DNA of 64,000 nt from Prevotella dentasini JCM 15908 (GCF_000614065.1 NZ_BAKG01000006.1:62001-126000), one strand, 5' to 3'; numbered from the stretch's first letter, positions 34,710 to 44,488 are shown. Notes: generated from the letters alone by a model not told the origin. Translations and numbers: made by a program.

Positions 34710-36617
34710 TTATTCTTCTGTTTTTTGGTCGGCTTTGATGAGGGCGAGCAGATGTTCTACCGCCTCGTCTTCGGGAATATTGTGCTCTACGCATACCTTT
34801 TTCCGGTACAGGCTCACCTTCTTCGGCCCTGCGCCTACGTATCCGTAGTCGGCGTCGGCCATCTCCCCGGGACCGTTGACAATACACCCCATGATGCCGA
34901 TTTTCAGTCCTGTCATGCCCTTTGTGGCTTCCTTGATGCGTGCGATGGTCGTGCGGAGGTCGTAGAGGGTGCGTCCGCAGCCCGGGCAGGAGATGTATTC
35001 TGTCTTCACCATGCGGAGCCTGCCTGCCTGCAGAATGGCAAAGGCAGTCTGCTCTACGTCCTCTTGCGCGAGGTCTCCGTCGTTCATCAGCCACAGGCCG
35101 TCCGTCAGGCCGTCCACCATCAGTGCGCCCATGTCGGCGGCGGCCTCCAGCTGAAACTGCTCCTTGGCGGTGATGGGCGACGGGTGTTGGGTGGCGTTGG
35201 AATGTTGATACATTTCTGCGAATACGACCGGGTTCTTCACGCCTGCCACCATCAGCTGATGGACGAGGGCACGCTGGTCGCCCAAGCGGTTCTGGTGGCT
35301 GCTCATGCAGACTACGACCACCTCGGGGTGAGCCTTGAGACAAGCCAGAAACTCTTCAGAAGGAGTGCCGTACTTCAGCACGAGGAACTTCACGGGAGCG
35401 TGGACGGAGCTGATGAACGGCATGCCCGTAACGGGGAAAATGGGGAATACGTTCTTTTCCGGCAGTCTGTTTTCGGCAGCCAGTGCAGCGTAGGCGTTGA
35501 AGTCGAGTATGTATTTCTGCTTCTCTGAGAGCTTTTCGGGCAATTCTCCCTGCACGTAGATGTAGTCGGGGGTGGGGAGGCCGGGTGACGAAATCTCGTT
35601 GGTGAGGTCTTCTGCCCTGCGCGTGGCAATGACTACGGGTACGTTTTCGCCCCCGATGTTGCCTGCGGCCGTGGTCTTCCGTCGTTCGGGACGGAGGTAG
35701 TCGAAGTCTGCCGCCTGCTCGGCAGGGATGAGCAGATGGCCCTGACGGCGGCGGATATGCCACGTCAGGTATTTCGCTACGGGAATTTCGCATTCCGGGT
35801 CTTCGCTCAGCGATACTCGGATGGTGTCTCCGATTCCGTCGGCGAGGAGTGCTCCTATTCCCACCGCGCTCTTGATGCGTCCGTCCTCGCCCTCGCCGGC
35901 TTCCGTAACGCCCAAATGGAGCGGATAGTGCATGTCCTCCCTGTCCATCTCTGCGACCAGAAGGCGCACCGAGCGCACCATCACTACGGTGTTGGAGGTC
36001 TTGATGGAGATGACGATGTCGCTGAATCCGTGTTTCTTGAAGATGCGGAGGAACTCCATGCAGCTCTCTACGATGCCTTCGGGAGTATCTCCATAGCGCG
36101 ACATGATGCGGTCGGAGAGACTTCCGTGGTTCACGCCGATGCGCACGGCGGTATGGTTCTGCTTGCAGATTTCGATGAACGGGGTCAGCCGGTCTTCTAT
36201 TTTCCGAAGCTCCCGTGCGTATTCCTCGTCGGTGTACTCGAGCATCTTAAATGTCCGTCCCGGGTCTACGTAGTTGCCGGGATTGATGCGCACCTTCTCC
36301 GCATAGAGGGCGGCGACGTCCGCCACGTTCGCGTTGAAGTGTACGTCGGCGCAGAGCGGTGTCGTATAGCCGTCGGCACGGAGCTGCGCATTGATGTTCC
36401 TGAGGTTCTCGGCCTCGCGCCTCCCCTGTGTGGTAAGGCGTACCAGCTCGCCTCCGGCTTCGACAATGCGCTCCGCCTGTGCCACGCTCGCCTCGGTATC
36501 GTTGGTGTTTGTCGTCGTCATAGACTGCACCCGGACGGGATTTTCCCCTCCTATGTCGAGTGCGCCCACGTGAGTTACGGAGGCAGGACGGCGGTTATAG
36601 TTGAATAAGTCTGTCAT
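34710..36617 (-). CDS. ispG: 4-hydroxy-3-methylbut-2-en-1-yl diphosphate synthase, long Bacteroidota form
   Basis: 635 residues from MTDLFNYNRRPASVTHVGAL, against about 370 in E. coli. The TIM-barrel domain (about 15-300; VRVQSMTTTNTNDTEASV, LCADVHFNANVADVAALYAE, KVRINPGNY, RIGVNHGSLSDRIMSRYG) is followed by an inserted domain typical of Bacteroidota, Chlamydiae and plants (about 300-520). The 4Fe-4S domain closes it with SCPGCGRTLYDL and MGCIVNGPGEMADADYGYVG. Converts MEcPP to HMBPP in the non-mevalonate isoprenoid pathway, feeding the prenyl synthase at 54561. Same strand and 86 bases downstream of purE. A 12-residue longer start at 36653 is less likely. Confidence 0.95.
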   Translation of the reverse strand: MTDLFNYNRRPASVTHVGALDIGGENPVRVQSMTTTNTNDTEASVAQAERIVEAGGELVRLTTQGRREAENLRNINAQLRADGYTTPLCADVHFNANVADVAALYAEKVRINPGNYVDPGRTFKMLEYTDEEYARELRKIEDRLTPFIEICKQNHTAVRIGVNHGSLSDRIMSRYGDTPEGIVESCMEFLRIFKKHGFSDIVISIKTSNTVVMVRSVRLLVAEMDREDMHYPLHLGVTEAGEGEDGRIKSAVGIGALLADGIGDTIRVSLSEDPECEIPVAKYLTWHIRRRQGHLLIPAEQAADFDYLRPERRKTTAAGNIGGENVPVVIATRRAEDLTNEISSPGLPTPDYIYVQGELPEKLSEKQKYILDFNAYAALAAENRLPEKNVFPIFPVTGMPFISSVHAPVKFLVLKYGTPSEEFLACLKAHPEVVVVCMSSHQNRLGDQRALVHQLMVAGVKNPVVFAEMYQHSNATQHPSPITAKEQFQLEAAADMGALMVDGLTDGLWLMNDGDLAQEDVEQTAFAILQAGRLRMVKTEYISCPGCGRTLYDLRTTIARIKEATKGMTGLKIGIMGCIVNGPGEMADADYGYVGAGPKKVSLYRKKVCVEHNIPEDEAVEHLLALIKADQKTEE

Positions 36618-36703
36618 TTTCTTTAGTTCAAAAATTCGCAATCCCTCATTCAAAATCTCAATTCTGAATCTTGAGCCATGAATTTTGGATTACAAGAAAG
36701 TTC

Positions 36704-37210
36704 TTAGCACTTGAACCGATAGTCCTTGATGGCAGCCAGTTCTTGGTTGGCTTTCTCTATCTTCTTGCCGAGCGTAGCCTTCCATGCGTCAACTTTGGCA
36801 GCAATGGTATCGTCGCCCAGTGCCATCATCTCGGCTGCAAGGATAGCCGCATTTTGCGCTCCGTTCACTCCGACGGTCGCAACGGGAATACCGGGAGGCA
36901 TCTGTATGATGGAAAGCATGGCATCCAGACCGTCAAGCATCCCCTTGATGGGCACGCCGATAACGGGCAGCGGCGTAGAGGCGGCGATGACTCCGGGCAG
37001 TGCGGCAGCCATGCCGGCACCTGCAATAATCACCTTGATGCCGCGGCCCTTGGCTTCTTTGGCGAAGGTTTCGACGGCGTCGGGAGTGCGGTGGGCCGAG
37101 AGGGCGTTCACTTCGAAAGGAATCTCCTGCTCTTCAAGCCACTTGCAGGCTTTTTCCATAACGGGCAGGTCGCTGGTCGAGCCCATGATAATGCTTACTA
37201 ATGGTTTCAT
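36704..37210 (-). CDS. purE: N5-carboxyaminoimidazole ribonucleotide mutase
   Basis: 168 residues, class I Pur[21 protein letters not shown] (substrate phosphate loop), [20 protein letters not shown] (catalytic His), [40 protein letters not shown]. Interconverts N5-CAIR and CAIR in purine synthesis. Lies 67 bases after the PAP2 gene on the same strand, probably within the rpoN-PAP2-purE-ispG transcription unit. Confidence 0.96.
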   Translation of the reverse strand: MKPLVSIIMGSTSDLPVMEKACKWLEEQEIPFEVNALSAHRTPDAVETFAKEAKGRGIKVIIAGAGMAAALPGVIAASTPLPVIGVPIKGMLDGLDAMLSIIQMPPGIPVATVGVNGAQNAAILAAEMMALGDDTIAAKVDAWKATLGKKIEKANQELAAIKDYRFKC

Positions 37211-37277
37211 AATTATTCTGTTTTTGGGAGTTGGCTGTGGGACGATGGGTGGTTGCGGATGCCGAAGGGTAAGAATG

Positions 37278-37894
37278 TCATATCAGCAGGATGGTGATGA
37301 AAGAGCTGACAATGCCGAGAAACAGTCCGCAAGAGACTTGCTCGAGCGAATGTTGCCGCAGGATGATGCGGCTGGAGCCTACGATTCCCGACAGGATGGT
37401 GGTCAGGAAAATCCACCATACGGGGTTGAAGCTGAGCAGCATCGAAAAGGCGACAAGGCTGCCGAGTACTCCTCCGATGGCCGCTGTGTGGGTAGAAATC
37501 TTCCACCATACGTTGATGATGGCGCAAAGCACCTGAATGACGAGGGCAACCATCAGTATTGACGTAATCAGATGGGGCAGGTGGAGCACGTTCATGATGT
37601 AGAAGCACGTGAAGTAACAGACAATGGAGATGATATAGGGTATCATCCGCCGTTCCTTCTGTCCGAGCTGAACGGGTGTCCATCCGTGATACTGCCGGTA
37701 GATGTGGATGAGAAGCGTCGGGATAAGGACGGTAAAGAGATATACCAACAGCACCAGCGACAGCTTTGCCTGCCATGGGTACGTGCTGAGATAGCTGAAG
37801 ATGAATATCGCCAGCAACCCTACGACGGCAGGTAGAAGGGTGTCAGCAGCATGCTGATGACCCGTGCGGTGAGTATGATGTTCTTTTCTGTCAT
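37278..37894 (-). CDS. PAP2-superfamily membrane protein, one-base frameshift
   Basis: Start [20 protein letters not shown]. The frame breaks at about 37826; restoring one G (CTGCCGTCG to CTGCCGGTCG) gives [20 protein letters not shown] and 205 residues. Six or so membrane segments. The late [18 protein letters not shown] has the H-S-x2-Q-V-x2-G pattern seen in PAP2-like phosphatase relatives (RH...H motif partly kept). It may act on undecaprenyl or phosphatidyl phosphates, but the catalytic triad is incomplete by eye, so activity is uncertain. Between purE and rpoN. Confidence 0.72.
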
Positions 37895-38006
37895 CTGGTT
37901 GTTGGTTGCCGGTTGCCGGATGCTGACGGGCCGGGGCGGTGGATGTTGCTGATTGCGTATGGCGGAAGGGCAAACTCTCATCACCTATTACCCGTTACCG
38001 GCCCAT

Positions 38007-39517
38007 CTATTCCCTGCGCAGCCGTGCTACGGGGAGGTTCATCTGTTCGCGATATTTGGCTACTGTCCGGCGCGCTATGGGAAATCCCTTCTCTTTCATC
38101 ACCTTGGCGAGAGCCTCGTCGCTGAGCGGCCGCTGCTTGTCCTCTCCGGCAATGACCTCCTTGAGGGCCATCTTTATCTTGCGTGTGGAAAGCTCCTCGC
38201 CGTCCCCGGTGGTATAGCTGTCGGTGAAGAAGAACCGAAGGGGGAACGTGCCCCACCGGGTTTGCGCATACTTGATGTTGCTGACGCGCGATATAGTCGA
38301 TATGTCCAGTCCCGTGCGGTCGGCAATGTCCTTGAGAATCATCGGCTTCAGGTCCGCCTCGTCGCCGTCCTGAAAGAACTTGTGCTGTATGTCGATGATG
38401 GCTTTCATTGTTGTTTGGAGCGTCATTCGGCGTTGCCTGATGGCCTCTATGAAGCCTTGCGCCTTCTCCACCTTCTCCTTGGCATAGAGCAGAGCCTCCT
38501 TCGCCTGTCGGGTCATTCCGTTTTTGTTCTCCTTATAGGCTGCCACCATCTCGTTGAAAGCCTGCGAAACGTGCAGTTCGGGCAGGTTCCCTTGGTTGAG
38601 GGTGAATGTTACCGTCCCGTCGTCTTCGGTATCGACAATGAAGTCGGGCGTTATCTGCTGTATATTGCGTCCCTGCGTCTCGCCCATCGACGACCCCGGC
38701 TTCGGGTTCAGCTTGCGAATCTCGTGCTGAAGGGCCTCTGTCTGAATGTCGTTGAGGCCGAGGGAAGCCTGTATCTTGTCCCACCGCTTCTTCGTGAAAG
38801 CCTCGAAATAGTCGGAAAGGATGGTGCGCAGATACCTGTAAACGCTGCTATTGCCGTCCCACTCTCCGTTTTCCACCTTGCGGTCTACCTGCAACAGCAG
38901 GCACTCCTGCAGGGAACGGGCACCGATGCCTGCCGGGTCGAAGTCCTGAAGAATCAGCAGAACCTCCTCCAGTTCGCCCTCTGTGCAGTCCAGATTGTGA
39001 TAGATGGCAAGCTCGTCGCTGATACTTTCGAGGCTCTTACGGAGGAGTCCGTCGTCGTCGAGGCTCCCTATGATATACTCAATGATGCTCCTCTGCCGTT
39101 CGGTCAGCTCGCGTTCGCCCACCTGCTCGTTGAGCTTGTCGATGAACGAGGTCGTATCGCCATAGACCATCTCCTCGTAGTCGGCATTGTTCCGCTGCTG
39201 CCGGCTGTCGAAGGTAGCAGGTCGTCGTCCGACCGCATCCGTTCGAGAGCCGTGTCGAGGGCATCCTGCCGCTCTTCGCGCTCCTGTTGCAGGTCGAAGT
39301 CGTCGCCGTTGCCGTCCGTGCTGTCGGTATGTTCTGTCTCGCCTGCCTCGCTGCCGCCCATTTCGAGGGCAGGATTGTCGTCGAGTTCGGCGTTGACGCT
39401 CTCTTCAAGTTCGGTCAGCGGCATCTCCAACAGCTTCACCAGCAGTATCTGCTGATGGGAGAGACGCTGTACGAGCTTCTGTTTCTGTTGCTGAATCTGT
39501 ATTTGTCCTTGTGCCAT
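38007..39517 (-). CDS. rpoN: RNA polymerase sigma-54 factor, one-base frameshift
   Basis: The glutamine-rich region I MAQGQIQIQQQKQKLVQRLS with LEMPLTELEESVNAELDDNP is in a different frame from the rest. Restoring one T on the coding strand at about 39211 (CTACCTTCG to CTACCTTTCG) gives DLLPFDSRQQRNNADYEEMV and 503 residues. The core-binding domain has FDPAGIGARSLQECLLLQ, the HTH has MILKDIADRTGLDISTISRV, and the C-terminal RpoN box ARRTVAKYREQ is intact. Recognises -24/-12 promoters with ATP-dependent activators; none are coded here. Probably heads the rpoN-PAP2-purE-ispG unit. -7 box TACTTTTG at 39538-39545. Confidence 0.94.
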
Positions 39518-39537
39518 TCTGACCTGAATTACGTTTG

Positions 39538-39545
39538 CAAAAGTA
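39538..39545 (-). promoter_or_regulatory. -7 box of rpoN
   Basis: TACTTTTG on the minus strand, 21 bases before the rpoN start; short leader. Confidence 0.5.
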
Positions 39546-39656
39546 ATAAAAAACTAATAGATACGATACTGTTGCCAAGACTTTTTCACCCTTGTGCGAG
39601 TTTATGGCAGAATACGGAGACAAACGGCCCGTCAGTCCGATCCGTCCGGCTTTCTG

Positions 39657-39685
39657 CGGGCGGACGGGGCATCTGCCCCTGCGGG
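39657..39685. repeat. Dispersed repeat, GGGGCATCTGCCCC type
   Basis: CGGGCGGACGGGGCATCTG then CCCCTGCGGG, closely related to 48221-48250 and 56131-56164 and, in reverse complement, to 757-783. Confidence 0.45.
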
Positions 39686-39739
39686 ATGGGCGGCGGATTT
39701 TTATCGCCCTGTGAGATAAGCAGATAGCCGTGGCTTCCG

Positions 39740-40387
39740 CTACCTGAAGTAGTCGCGCAATTGGGCTGCCAAGGCCGAAAGTTTCCCGGGTTCGCCGTTT
39801 CCGTACCGTTCCCAGACTTCCTGACAGGGCAGGAGGAGCGGCGAGACGATGAACTCGTTGCGGTTCAGGTAGGGGTCGCAGAGCTGGAAGATGTCCATGA
39901 TTCCGACTATCTTTCCGGCCCGAATCTTCAGCAGCCGGGCCAGTTCCTGCACCTCGGGTGTCTCCTCTGCCATCGTGATGGGCGTCAGCCGGAAGTACAG
40001 GTCGAGTATCATAATGAGCATGACTGGCTTCAGTTCCCTGTCTTGTTCCAAGGGCAGGAAGTCGCGCTCGAAGGTTTCCCTGACGGCAACTCCCTCGTAG
40101 AACGCTGCCGGCTGCCCGAATCCCGTCATCGACCGCAGCCGCTTCACGTCCTTGGCGAGCTTCTTCGGGTTTCCGGCATAGGTGTCCCGGATAAGCCGAA
40201 GGACGGGCGTCTCGCACTGTCGTAGGCGGAACATCTGTTCGTAGAGGCTTTGGGGCGGAATATGGAGTTCGAGGCTGAGGTCGACCAGCGCACGGGAGTA
40301 GGGTGGTTTCAGTCCTTCCGGCTTCTTCATGTAGAGCTGAAGCAGGAGCAGCCAGTATTCGTCGGACCATAGGGGATGTGTTGCCAT
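39740..40387 (-). CDS. Conserved-looking protein of unknown function
   Basis: 215 residues from MATHPLWSDEYWLLLLQLYM; a start at 40450 would add 21 residues but lies upstream of the promoter. Soluble, no signal peptide or membrane segment, mostly helical. Charged patches KKLAKDVKRLRSMTGFGQPA and LEQDRELKPVMLIMILDLYF; repeated leucine-rich helices; C-terminus AAQLRDYFR. I do not recognise a family. Alone on its transcript, between rpoN and the sirtuin gene, all on the minus strand. Confidence 0.7.
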   Translation of the reverse strand: MATHPLWSDEYWLLLLQLYMKKPEGLKPPYSRALVDLSLELHIPPQSLYEQMFRLRQCETPVLRLIRDTYAGNPKKLAKDVKRLRSMTGFGQPAAFYEGVAVRETFERDFLPLEQDRELKPVMLIMILDLYFRLTPITMAEETPEVQELARLLKIRAGKIVGIMDIFQLCDPYLNRNEFIVSPLLLPCQEVWERYGNGEPGKLSALAAQLRDYFR

Positions 40388-40419
40388 AAGCAGGAAAGGA
40401 TGTCTTGGTTTCGTTATGG

Positions 40420-40451
40420 CAAAGATACCTCTTTTCCAAGTAATTGCCAAA
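40420..40451 (-). promoter_or_regulatory. Promoter of the unknown gene
   Basis: TTTG at 40448-40451, 20-base spacer, TATCTTTG at 40420-40427: near-ideal consensus, 32 bases before the start, which supports 40387 as start codon. Confidence 0.72.
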
Positions 40452-40671
40452 TAAAAGGCAGACTATCTGTGAGGTGGGGGCACGACAGGCCGGAGGGCCG
40501 GGGGGGAAGCCGTTGCGGCACGTGTCTTTCATGGTGTCGGAGGGAAGAATATGCCCTTCCGTATCGCTTCACGGGCATGGAAATCCTGCCTTACGGGACA
40601 TGCGGCAGGTATGGCCTTTTGCAGAGAAAAAGGCGTCTTGTAAGGTTCAGTATATCAGTCAGTTGCAGAGG

Positions 40672-40738
40672 TGTTGCGAAAGTGCCCGTTTCGCATGGTC
40701 AAAACGGCACTTTGACACAGCGAAACGGGCTTGTTCGT
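40672..40738. repeat. Palindromic GAAAGTGCC module array, copy 7
   Basis: Modules GCGAAAGTGCCCGTTTCGC, AAAACGGCACTTTGAC and GCGAAACGGGCTTG, 60 bases past the sirtuin stop (minus strand). The remainder of 40388-40799 has nothing else recognisable. Confidence 0.8.
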
Positions 40739-40799
40739 TTTGCCGGACGGGCTTTCCGGCCTTTCGGCTATGCCGTAATCCTCTTGCCGGGGCAGTCCC

Positions 40800-41495
40800 C
40801 TACCCTATCAGTCCGCACAGCGTTCTCATGCCTTCGCTCGCCCCTTTCTTTATATGCGTAACGTTCCCGATTCCTCCCGAGGCCACGTCGTCCGGGTCAA
40901 TCAGGTAGACGGGCGTGCCGCGACGGACATACTGCACCAGTCCGGCAGCCGGATAGACATTCAGCGAAGTACCCACGATGACGAAGATGTCGGCCTTCTG
41001 TGCCTCGGCAATCGCCGGCTCCATCATAGGGACAGCCTCGCCGAAGAACACTATGAACGGGCGGAGCAGGCTGCCGTCGCCGGCCTGTGTGCCGGGAACG
41101 ACCTCGCAGCGTTCCGGCGTCAGCTCCTCAATGTATCGGGAGTCGTAGGGCTCTCTGCTCGAACATACCTTCGTGAGCTCGCCATGCAGGTGGATGACGT
41201 GCCGTGAACCTGCCTTCTCGTGCAGGTTGTCGACGTTCTGGGTGATGACCGTAACGTCGTAGCGGTCTTCGAGCGTCCGGATGAGGCGGTGCCCCTCGTT
41301 CGGCCCGGCATCGTAGAGCTTCTTTCGGAGCATGTTGTAGAAGTTGGTGACGAGCGTAGGGTCGGCTTCCCATCCCTGATGCGACGCTACCTGCTCCACG
41401 GGGTAGTTCTCCCACAGCCCGTCGTTGCCGCGGAAGGTCTTGAATCCACTCTCTACCGACATGCCGGCACCTGTCAGGAATACGATTTTCTTCAT
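40800..41495 (-). CDS. Sirtuin-family NAD-dependent deacylase (CobB-like)
   Basis: 231 residues from MKKIVFLTGAGMSVESGFKT. SIR2 motifs: GAGMSVESGFKTFRG (NAD binding), VITQNVDNLHEKAG, catalytic HLHGEL (His about 117), LRPFIVFFGEAVPM, FVIVGTSLNVYPAAGL. Removes acyl groups from lysines using NAD. The usual four zinc-binding cysteines are not present: only Cys in TKVCSS and ERCEVV are seen. A longer frame to 41558 is rejected because the promoter-like TAAATTTG at 41609-41616 leaves a normal leader and MKKIVFLTGAG is the family start. Confidence 0.86.
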   Translation of the reverse strand: MKKIVFLTGAGMSVESGFKTFRGNDGLWENYPVEQVASHQGWEADPTLVTNFYNMLRKKLYDAGPNEGHRLIRTLEDRYDVTVITQNVDNLHEKAGSRHVIHLHGELTKVCSSREPYDSRYIEELTPERCEVVPGTQAGDGSLLRPFIVFFGEAVPMMEPAIAEAQKADIFVIVGTSLNVYPAAGLVQYVRRGTPVYLIDPDDVASGGIGNVTHIKKGASEGMRTLCGLIG

Positions 41496-41659
41496 AGTTC
41501 TGCTGTTTTTAGTCAGGGGAGCCGTCCGGCAGGCTGGCTGTCCCGTTTGGGGCGGCAAGCCGTATGCAGCTGCAAAGGCCGTTGGGTTCTCCCGTTGGTT
41601 CTCCTCTACAAATTTAGTTATTTTAATTAGATTATTGCCCTACTATGTTGTAAAAATAG

Positions 41660-41667
41660 TATCTTTG
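41660..41667 (+). promoter_or_regulatory. -7 box of the first FKBP gene
   Basis: TATCTTTG followed by CAC, 32 bases before the start at 41700. Confidence 0.6.
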
Positions 41668-41699
41668 CACATTATTTTATTATAAAAGCAACGATAGAA

Positions 41700-42304
41700 A
41701 TGGACAAATTAAGCTATGCACTGGGCATCGGTATCGGTTCCCAACTCGCCGGGATGGGCGCAAGCGAACTGAATATAGATGACTTCGCACAGGCTATCAA
41801 GGACGTTGTCTCCGGCAACAAGCTGCAGGTAGACCACAATGAGGCTCAGACGCTTGTCAACAACTTCTTTGCCGAACAGGAGCCAAGCAGCAGGCAGCTG
41901 CGGCCGAGGCAGGCAAGGCTGCCAAGCAGGCAGGCGAGGAGTTTCTCGCAGCCAATGCGAAGAACGAAGGGGTCGTTACGCTGCCGTCAGGCTTGCAGTA
42001 TCAGGTACTGAAGGAAGGCAACGGCAAGAAGCCAAAGGCTACCGACCAAGTCAAGTGCCACTACGAGGGTACGCTGATAGACGGTACCAAGTTCGACAGC
42101 TCCTACGACCGGGGGCAGGCAGCGACGTTCGGGCTGAATCAGGTCATTGCGGGCTGGACCGAAGGCGTACAGCTGATGCAGGAAGGCGCGAAATACCGCT
42201 TCTTCATCCCTTACAATCTGGCCTATGGCGAGCGTGGTGCAGGTGCTTCCATCCCCCCGTTTGCAGCTCTCGTCTTCGATGTAGAGCTGATAGAGGTTGT
42301 GTGA
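41700..42304 (+). CDS. FKBP-type peptidyl-prolyl isomerase (no signal peptide), one-base frameshift
   Basis: N-terminal FkpA-type helical domain (MDKLSYALGIGIGSQLAGMG, VVSGNKLQVDHNEAQTLVN) in one frame, FKBP domain in another. Restoring one G at about 41882 (GGAGCCAAG to GGAGGCCAAG) yields FAEQEAKQQAAAAEAGKAAK and 201 residues. FKBP domain (about 110-201): VKCHYEGTLIDGTKFDSSYD, AGWTEGVQLMQEGAKYRFFI, NLAYGERGAGASIPPFAALV. No signal peptide, so probably cytoplasmic. First of three tandem FKBP genes. Confidence 0.9.
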
Positions 42305-42371
42305 TTCCCTCTTTCGGAAGGGCTTTGGAAAGCTCCATTCAGTCAATAGTATATAACAAACACAACATAAA

Positions 42372-43282
42372 ATGAAGAAAATTTCAATCTTAGCCGCTAT
42401 GCTATCGCCACGGCAACATTCACATCTTGTGGCAACTCTTCAGCTCCGAAGGAAGAGCTGAAGTCCGACATCGACTCTCTGAGCTATGCTTTCGGCATTG
42501 ATCAGGGTCAGAACGTAAAGCAGTATCTTCAGCAGATGGACATTGACACGGCCTATATCGACGAGTTTGTCAAGGGCATGAACGATGGCGCGAAGAACGT
42601 AGACGACAAGAAGAAAGCGGCATACAATGCCGGTATCGGTGTGGGCATGCAGATGAACATGGTTATCAAGAACCAAATCAACCGTCAGATATTCGGCGAA
42701 GACTCTACGAAGACCATCTCGCTGAACAACTTCATCGCAGGTTTCGCTGCCAGCGCAAAGGGCAAGGGGCAGAAGATGACCGTAGAGCAGGCACGTTCGG
42801 TAGAGCAGGCGACCTCGAAAGCCATTCAGGCCAAGGCTGCCGAGAAGACCTACGGAGCCAACAAGAAGAAGAGCGACGCCTTCATGGTAGCCAATGCCAA
42901 GAAGGCAGACGTAAAGAAGCTCGGCAAGGGCGTGCAGTATAAGGAACTCAAGAAAGGCACGGGTGCACTTCCGAAGGCTTCTGACATCGTGAAAATCAGC
43001 TATGTAGGCAAGACCCTTGACGGAAAGGTATTCGACAAGAACGACGCTGCAAGAATGCCGGTAGGCGGTGTTATCGAAGGCTTCACCGAGGCCCTGACCC
43101 ACATGCCTGTAGGCTCGAAGTGGGAAATCTACATCCCTTACTCCGCAGGTTATGGTGCTCAGGAACCCAATCCGGCCATCAAGCCGTTCTCTACCCTCGT
43201 CTTCACCGTTGAGTTGCTCTCTATCGAGAAGACCCCGGAGGCTGCTCCGAAGTCTGAACCAGACGCACAGCATAAGCATTAA
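42372..43282 (+). CDS. FKBP-type peptidyl-prolyl isomerase lipoprotein, one-base frameshift
   Basis: The signal MKKISILAAML is followed by a frame break at about 42403. Restoring a T (ATGCTATCG to ATGCTTATCG) gives LIATATFTSCGNSSAPKEEL with a lipobox (FTSC), and 303 residues. Dimerisation-type helical domain (about 30-150), then FKBP domain (DIVKISYVGKTLDGKVFDKN, GGVIEGFTEALTHMPVGSKW, STLVFTVELLSI). Likely folds proteins in the periplasm. 67 bases after the first FKBP gene. Confidence 0.9.
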
Positions 43283-43302
43283 AGATATATCAGTAGGAGG
43301 AA

Positions 43303-43342
43303 CAAGGTCGGATATTCGTGTCCGGCCTTGATTATATCCTCC
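43303..43342 (+). terminator. Hairpin between the second and third FKBP genes
   Basis: CAAGGTCGGA pairs with TCCGGCCTTG (one G-U pair) around an 8-base loop, flanked by AGGAGG/CCTCCT. The 32-base gap to the next start suggests partial termination or mRNA processing rather than a full stop. Confidence 0.4.
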
Positions 43343-43373
43343 TTGTCATAGCTTAAACATCATCAGAAAGGAT

Positions 43374-44390
43374 ATGAAAAAGACATTGATTTTAGCTCTT
43401 CTCGTCGTTGGCGGTGCAGCTTTCAGCACGGCAAGCGCACAGGGAAAGAAGAAGGAAAAGAAGAACAGGCAGCAGACGGAAGCCGCCTGCGACACAGCAT
43501 GTCAGAAGATAGAACTCAAGACCTCGGCAGACTCAGTCAGCTATGCCGCAGGTATGTCTATGACAGTCGGTCTCGACGCCTATCTTACCAAGCGCGTCGG
43601 GCTGACCAAGGAGCAGATGCCCGACTTCCTCCGTGGCCTGAAGTACGGCATAGAGCACCGTAAGGACTCCGGCTTCGCGGCTTATGCGGCAGGTATGGAA
43701 GTGGCTACGCAGGTAGAAAAGAGCATGCTCCCGAACGTAGAGAGCCAGTTCGAGGGTTCGTCAGAGAAGATTGATGCCGAGATGCTGTACCGTGGATTTC
43801 TCGCAGCGTTGGAGAAAGACACTACTTTCTTCAGGCAGGCAGCGGCGGAAGACTTCTTCCGGACAAGGCAGACGGCCGTGAAGAATGAGAAGATGGCCTT
43901 CAACAAGGCGGCAGGCGAAAAGTTTCTTGCCGAGAATGCAAAGCGTCCGGGAGTCATCACCCTGCCCGATGGTCTTCAGTACCGCATTATCACGCAGGGA
44001 ACAGGCCCTACTCCGAATACGACCGACAGGGTTCGCGTGGTCTATGAAGGCAAGACGCTCGACGGAAAGGTATTTGATGCCACATCCAAGCACGGTACCG
44101 AGTTCGATACTTTTGGCGTGGGCGGACTCATAAAGGGTTGGACCGAGGCTCTGACCATGATGCCGGTAGGCTCGAAGTGGGAGATTTTCATTCCGCAGAA
44201 CTTGGCTTATGGCGAGCGCGGAGCAGGTCGCGACATCGACCCCTACTCTGCTTTGATATTCACTTTAGAGCTGAAGGGCATTGAGGAAAAGCCTGCTGAA
44301 ACCACGGGAATGAAGGAAAAGCCCGTTGTTAAGGCCACTCCTGCAAAGCCTGCTGCCAAGGGTGGCAAGCCGGCTGCGAGAAAGAAGTAA
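43374..44390 (+). CDS. Periplasmic FKBP-type peptidyl-prolyl isomerase
   Basis: 338 residues. Signal peptide MKKTLILALLVVGGAAFSTASAQ, a Lys-rich stretch, an FkpA-type N-terminal domain (SVSYAAGMSMTVGLDAYLTK, KEQMPDFLRGLKYGIEHRKD), then FKBP domain (VRVVYEGKTLDGKVFDATSK, GGLIKGWTEALTMMPVGSKW, NLAYGERGAGRDIDPYSALI). The Lys/Pro/Ala-rich tail ends KPAARKK. Intact; followed by a terminator. With the two preceding genes it forms a paralogous trio in different compartments. Confidence 0.93.
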   Translation: MKKTLILALLVVGGAAFSTASAQGKKKEKKNRQQTEAACDTACQKIELKTSADSVSYAAGMSMTVGLDAYLTKRVGLTKEQMPDFLRGLKYGIEHRKDSGFAAYAAGMEVATQVEKSMLPNVESQFEGSSEKIDAEMLYRGFLAALEKDTTFFRQAAAEDFFRTRQTAVKNEKMAFNKAAGEKFLAENAKRPGVITLPDGLQYRIITQGTGPTPNTTDRVRVVYEGKTLDGKVFDATSKHGTEFDTFGVGGLIKGWTEALTMMPVGSKWEIFIPQNLAYGERGAGRDIDPYSALIFTLELKGIEEKPAETTGMKEKPVVKATPAKPAAKGGKPAARKK

Positions 44391-44450
44391 TACGGGATTC
44401 GTACGGGGCCTAAGCGATGCTTTTACGCCCACGAAACATTAAAGAACAAC

Positions 44451-44477
44451 AAAATGCGCCTTTTAGGCGCATTTTTT
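44451..44477 (+). terminator. Intrinsic terminator of the FKBP operon
   Basis: AAAATGCGCC, 5-base loop, GGCGCATTTTTT: 10-bp stem with six T; 61 bases past the stop. Confidence 0.9.
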
Positions 44478-44488
44478 GTATCAACTTG

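Noticed and set aside
2800..36580. Other CACGTG sites as parS (near 2790, 29620, 36570)
   Set aside because: Flanks do not match the ParB-site consensus and they lie inside genes.
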